Positions 6,630 to 9,180 of a stretch of 9,180 bases of DNA are shown piece after piece. How positions within the stretch are numbered: position 1 is the first letter of the stretch; each line of letters starts with the position of its first letter. The position numbers were made by a program, and so were the translations under genes. This stretch comes from Planctomycetia bacterium (lineage in GTDB: Bacteria; Planctomycetota; Planctomycetia; Pirellulales; UBA1268), in the NCBI GenBank assembly GCA_010027105.1, contig RGVT01000085.1, positions 1 through 9,180 on the forward strand. The letters run 5' to 3'. The notes under the pieces were generated by a model. The model did not search any database. It saw nothing but the letters and a program-made list of their open reading frames with translations, and was not told the origin of the DNA.

Positions 6630-6697
6630 GAGAGCGCGAATCGAAGATGCACCGGCTCGGGGAGCGGCACAAGTCTCCTCGCTGGGGAAAAAGGTGA
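6626..6697 (+). other. Short 23-codon ORF beginning in an ATGA overlap with the dppC stop
   Basis: ATG at 6626-6628 overlaps the dppC TGA, just as at the other coupled junctions of this operon. The frame reads MRERESKMHRLGERHKSPRW and ends at a TGA inside the repeat arm (GGTGACAG, stop at 6695-6697). No homology is recognised and the peptide is mostly direct-repeat sequence. It may be a vestige of an earlier coupled start for the downstream ATPase, a coupling leader, or chance. Confidence 0.2.
6642..6684 (+). repeat. 43-bp direct repeat, copy 1
   Basis: It starts CGAAGATGCACCGGCTCGGG and ends CTCCTCGCTG. It matches copy 2 (6717-6759) at 41 of 43 positions, with a 75-bp period. It is internally GC-rich, with a small GCTC-GGG-GAGC hairpin. 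It lies immediately left of the repeat arm at 6686-6710, in the gap between dppC and dppD. Confidence 0.9.
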
Positions 6698-6710
6698 CAG
6701 CCACGATTTG
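6686..6710 (+). repeat. Single diverged arm of the palindromic element
   Basis: These 25 bases match the reverse complement of the right arm of the 5471-5569 element at 23 of 25 positions, sharing GGAAAAAGGTGACAG and ending ATTTG. The two substitutions break the internal GGTGAC/GTCACC palindrome. No partner arm is found nearby, so it is a solo or decayed copy. It sits between the two 43-bp direct repeats. Confidence 0.88.
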
Positions 6711-6716
6711 CCCACC

Positions 6717-6759
6717 CGAAGATGCACCGGCTCGGGGAGCGGCAAAGGTCTCCTCGCTG
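6717..6759 (+). repeat. 43-bp direct repeat, copy 2
   Basis: This is the second copy of the repeat at 6642-6684, differing at two positions near its middle (GGCAAAGG against GGCACAAG). Together with the arm it accounts for most of the 204-base gap 6630-6833. The rest of the gap holds only short hairpins and no recognisable gene. Confidence 0.9.
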
Positions 6760-6788
6760 AGCCGGGGCGGCTCACGCTCGTCGAGCGT
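6758..6788 (+). other. Two adjacent small inverted repeats in the dppC-dppD gap
   Basis: TGAGCCG-GGG-CGGCTCA (6758-6774) is a perfect 7-bp stem with a 3-base loop. ACGCTCG-T-CGAGCGT (6774-6788) is a perfect 7-bp palindrome around one base. Neither is followed by a T-run, so they do not look like intrinsic terminators. They may belong to the repeat unit or slow RNA decay between the two halves of the operon. Confidence 0.45.
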
Positions 6789-6816
6789 TCGCCGACTCCC
6801 CTCGCCTCCCCGACTC

Positions 6817-6830
6817 TGAATCACGATTCA
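6817..6830 (+). promoter_or_regulatory. Inverted repeat TGAATC-AC-GATTCA just before the dppD start
   Basis: A 6-bp inverted repeat with a 2-base centre ends three bases before the proposed GTG start at 6834. It occupies the place where a Shine-Dalgarno would lie, and none is visible. It is AT-richer than its surroundings and could be an operator or an RNA hairpin near the start. A match of this length can be chance. Confidence 0.3.
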
Positions 6831-6833
6831 ACC

Positions 6834-7874
6834 GTGCCGCTGCTCGACATAAAAAATCTCGTGACCGCGTTTCACACTCCGGCCGGCCGTGTGCCGGCGG
6901 TGGATGGGGTGTCGCTTGCGATCGAGCGCGGGAAGACGCTGGGGCTCGTGGGGGAGAGCGGCTGCGGGAAGAGCGTGACGGCGCTGTCGATCCTCCGGCT
7001 CGTGGCCGCGCCCGGCGTGATCGAGTCGGGCCGGATTCTGCTCGACCGCGACGGCCGTACCGACGACCTCGTGACGCTGTCCGAGCCTGCGCTGCGCCGC
7101 GTCCGCGGCGGCCGGATCGGGATGATCTTCCAGGAGCCGATGACGAGCCTGAACCCCGTGTTCACGATCGGCGCGCAGATCGCCGAGGCGGTGCGGCTCC
7201 ACCGCGACGTGTCTCCCGCAGCCGCCCGGGCCCGGGCCCTGGAGATGCTCCGCCTCGTGCGCATCGCCGACCCGGAGCGGCGGATCGACGAATTCCCGCA
7301 CCAGCTCTCCGGCGGCATGCGGCAGCGGGTGATGATCGCGATGGCGCTCGCCTGCGAACCCGACCTCGTGATCGCCGACGAGCCGACGACCGCGCTCGAC
7401 GTGACGATCCAGGCCCAGATCCTCGACCTGCTCGCCGACCTGCGGCGGCGGCTCGGCGCCGCGATCCTCCTGATCACGCACGACCTCGGCGTGGTGGCCG
7501 AGACGTGCGACGACGTGGCGGTGATGTACGCCGGCCGGATCGTGGAGCAGGCCCCGGCGCGGGAGCTGTTCGCGAACCCGCGCCATCCCTACACGATCGG
7601 CCTGCTCGCCGCCCGGCCCGGCGGCCGGCGCACCGGGCCGCTCGAGACGATCCCCGGCATGGTGCCGGCGCCGCAGGAGTTTCCCCCCGGCTGCCGGTTT
7701 CACCCGCGGTGCGCGTTCGCCCGGATCCCCGAGTGCGCTTCCGCGCCCCCCGCGCTCGGCGAGATCGCGCCCGGCCACTCCGTGCGCTGCCCGTTCGCGG
7801 GGGAGCTGGGCCCACGGCGGCCGGTCGCCGCGGAGGGCGACCCGCGGCCCGGCGCCGCCGGAGGAGCCGCATGA
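6834..7874 (+). CDS. dppD: ABC importer ATPase, DppD/OppD family
   Basis: A 346-residue cytoplasmic ATPase with all catalytic motifs: Walker A GESGCGKS (40-47), Q-loop Gln100 in IFQEPMTSLNP, signature LSGGMRQR (158-165), Walker B LVIADEP with Glu183, D-loop ALD, and switch His216 in LLITHDLG. The C-terminal oligopeptide-transporter domain follows HPYTIGLLAA and carries four cysteines, C287, C293, C301 and C319 (CRFHPRC...C...C). In some relatives such cysteines bind an iron-sulfur cluster. GTG 6834 is chosen because it gives the family-normal start MPLLDIKNLVTAF; no ATG exists upstream. The frame stays open back to the dppC stop, with a TTG at 6708 inside the repeat arm, but that extension is repeat-derived and unlike the family. 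No Shine-Dalgarno is seen. It ends in an ATGA overlap with the next ATPase. Confidence 0.93.
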   Translation: MPLLDIKNLVTAFHTPAGRVPAVDGVSLAIERGKTLGLVGESGCGKSVTALSILRLVAAPGVIESGRILLDRDGRTDDLVTLSEPALRRVRGGRIGMIFQEPMTSLNPVFTIGAQIAEAVRLHRDVSPAAARARALEMLRLVRIADPERRIDEFPHQLSGGMRQRVMIAMALACEPDLVIADEPTTALDVTIQAQILDLLADLRRRLGAAILLITHDLGVVAETCDDVAVMYAGRIVEQAPARELFANPRHPYTIGLLAARPGGRRTGPLETIPGMVPAPQEFPPGCRFHPRCAFARIPECASAPPALGEIAPGHSVRCPFAGELGPRRPVAAEGDPRPGAAGGAA

Positions 7875-8944
7875 GCCAGCCGCCGCTCGTGGCCGTGTCC
7901 GACCTGCACACGCACTTTCCCGTGCGGAAGGGGCTCCTGCGCCGGCGGGTGGGGAGCGTCCGCGCGGTCGACGGCGTGAGTTTTTCGATCCCCCGCGGCA
8001 CCACGCTCGGCCTGGTGGGGGAGAGCGGCTGCGGCAAGACGACCGTGGGCCGGAGCATCCTCCGGCTGGTCGAGCCCACCGCCGGCACCGTGCACTTCGC
8101 CGGCAGCGACGTGCTGGCGACACGCGGGGCGCAGCTCCGCCGCCTGCGGCGGCGGATGCAGATCGTGTTCCAGGATCCCTACGGCTCGCTCAACCCGCGG
8201 ATGACCGTGCGGGCGATCCTCGAGGAGGGGCTCGTCATCCATCGCGTCGACACCCCCGCCGGCCGGCTCGAGCGGATGCGGCGGGCGCTCGAGCGGACCG
8301 GGCTCACCGCGGCGGCGCTCGCCCGCTATCCGCACGAGTTTTCCGGCGGCCAGCGGCAGCGGATCGCGATCGCGCGGGCGCTCGTGCTCGAGCCGGAGTT
8401 CCTCGTGCTCGACGAGCCGGTCTCGGCGCTCGACGTCTCGATCCAGGCGCAGGTGGTGAACCTGCTCGCGGACCTCCGGGAGCAGGGGGGCCTGACGTAT
8501 CTGTTCATCTCGCACGACCTGTCGGTGGTCGAGCACCTCTCGGACGAGGTGGCCGTGATGTACCTCGGGCGCTTCGTCGAGCACGCCGCGGCGGCCGAGC
8601 TCTACCGGGCGCCCCTCCATCCCTACACGCTCGCGCTATTCTCGGCGGTGCCGCGGATCGACCCGGCCCGCCGCCGCCGCCGGATCGTGCTCGCAGGCGA
8701 CGTGCCGAGCCCGGCGCGGCCGCCGGCCGGCTGTCGGTTCCACCCCCGCTGCCCGCTCGCCGAGAGTGTCTGCCGCGAGGTCGACCCGCCGGCCACGCGG
8801 GCCGACGGCCACCTCGTGCACTGCCACATGGCCGCCCGCGCGCTCGACCGGGCCGGCGGCGACACGGACGCCGCGGCCGCCGCACTCGCCGAGATGCTGG
8901 CCCGGTCGCAGGACGCTACACTTGCCGCGGGAGCAGGATCATGA
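7871..8944 (+). CDS. dppF: ABC importer ATPase, DppF/OppF family
   Basis: A 357-residue partner ATPase. Motifs: Walker A GESGCGKTT (50-58), Q-loop Gln101 in IVFQDPYGSLNPR, signature FSGGQRQR (157-164), Walker B FLVLDEP with Glu182, D-loop ALD, and switch His215 in LFISHDLSVV. KGLLRRRVGSVRAVDGVSF near the start and the Q-loop wording are characteristic of the OppF/DppF branch rather than OppD. The C-terminal region has cysteines C288, C294, C301 and C318 in the same pattern as the first ATPase. An Ala-rich tail of about 35 residues after C318 is extra. The start is firm: ATGA overlap with dppD and a GGAGGAG ribosome site at 7860-7866. Its own stop overlaps the next gene by ATGA. Confidence 0.95.
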   Translation: MSQPPLVAVSDLHTHFPVRKGLLRRRVGSVRAVDGVSFSIPRGTTLGLVGESGCGKTTVGRSILRLVEPTAGTVHFAGSDVLATRGAQLRRLRRRMQIVFQDPYGSLNPRMTVRAILEEGLVIHRVDTPAGRLERMRRALERTGLTAAALARYPHEFSGGQRQRIAIARALVLEPEFLVLDEPVSALDVSIQAQVVNLLADLREQGGLTYLFISHDLSVVEHLSDEVAVMYLGRFVEHAAAAELYRAPLHPYTLALFSAVPRIDPARRRRRIVLAGDVPSPARPPAGCRFHPRCPLAESVCREVDPPATRADGHLVHCHMAARALDRAGGDTDAAAAALAEMLARSQDATLAAGAGS

Positions 8945-9180
8945 GTGGCCCCGCATCGTGGTCGTGGCGGCGGCGGGGCGGGGCGGCCGCCGCGGCGGCC
9001 GTGCTCCTGGCCGTGGCGCTGCCGGCGGCGGGCGAACCACCCCGGGCAAACCCGCGCGGCGGATTCCTGCCGGCCCGCGAGCAGCCGAGCATCTCCGGCG
9101 GCGAGACCCGCGACGAGATCGTGCGGCGGCACGATCTCAACTCCGACGGCCGCATCGACGAAGGCGAAGCGGAGGTGGCC
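8941..9180 (+). CDS. Exported EF-hand protein of unknown function, partial at right edge
   Basis: Eighty residues are visible. The N-terminus is a classic signal peptide: MSGPASWSWRRR, an Ala/Val/Leu-rich core (about 14-29), and a likely cleavage after LPAAG. The mature part is Pro/Arg-rich, then shows a perfect EF-hand calcium loop D65-L-N-S-D-G-R-I-D-E-G-E76, with acidic or polar ligands at positions 1, 3, 5, 9 and 12 and Gly at 6. The ATG lies in an ATGA overlap with the ATPase stop, after a GGGAG/AGG ribosome site. A weak -10-like TACACT (8917-8922) upstream could give it its own promoter. EF-hand loops are common in exported planctomycete proteins. Whether it serves the importer cannot be judged from the fragment. 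Confidence 0.75.
   Translation, partial: MSGPASWSWRRRGGAAAAAAVLLAVALPAAGEPPRANPRGGFLPAREQPSISGGETRDEIVRRHDLNSDGRIDEGEAEVA

Noticed and set aside
6642..6759. CRISPR-like repeat-spacer array
   Set aside because: There are only two 43-bp copies, the sequence between them is itself a known repeat arm, and no cas gene is present.
5418..6824. Minus-strand open frame of 468 codons containing repeated VTVTFF and SEET..AAPRAGASS peptides
   Set aside because: The repeated peptides are simply translations of the DNA repeats. The rest is antisense to dppC and has low complexity.

Overview
The window is very GC-rich, densely coded DNA, probably from a bacterium of the Planctomycetes (Pirellula-like). 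The basis is indirect. The hypothetical protein on the left resembles a family I associate with planctomycetes. The last gene is a secreted protein with a textbook EF-hand loop. Shine-Dalgarno sites are weak or absent at several starts. No rRNA or marker gene is present, so the phylum is an inference.

Layout. Positions 1-1087 (minus strand) hold a two-gene unit: a conserved protein of unknown function, translationally coupled through TAATG to a glycerate 2-kinase that runs off the left edge. An 80-bp divergent spacer with a perfect TATAAT follows. Next, on the plus strand, is ribBA (riboflavin synthesis, 1168-2406). Sixty-four bases later begins a peptide-type ABC importer in the order binding lipoprotein (2471-4447), first permease (4465-5454), second permease (5451-6629), first ATPase (6834-7874), second ATPase (7871-8944). 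An exported EF-hand protein of unknown role starts inside the last ATPase stop codon and leaves the window at 9180.

How the genes work together. The five importer genes make a complete set: a lipid-anchored receptor, two membrane subunits and two ATPases that power uptake of peptides or a similar small solute. Most junctions are ATGA overlaps, so the subunits are probably translated in a coupled way. The substrate cannot be read from the sequence. ribBA starts both branches of riboflavin synthesis (from ribulose 5-phosphate and from GTP) and looks metabolically unrelated to the importer.

The most unusual part is a repeat family inside the importer operon. A 99-bp palindromic element with 25-bp inverted arms lies in frame within the first 40 codons of the second permease. 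A 25-bp single arm of the same family, bracketed by 43-bp direct repeats, fills the only long gap of the operon (6630-6833). I see no CRISPR array, tRNA, rRNA, transposase or defence system.
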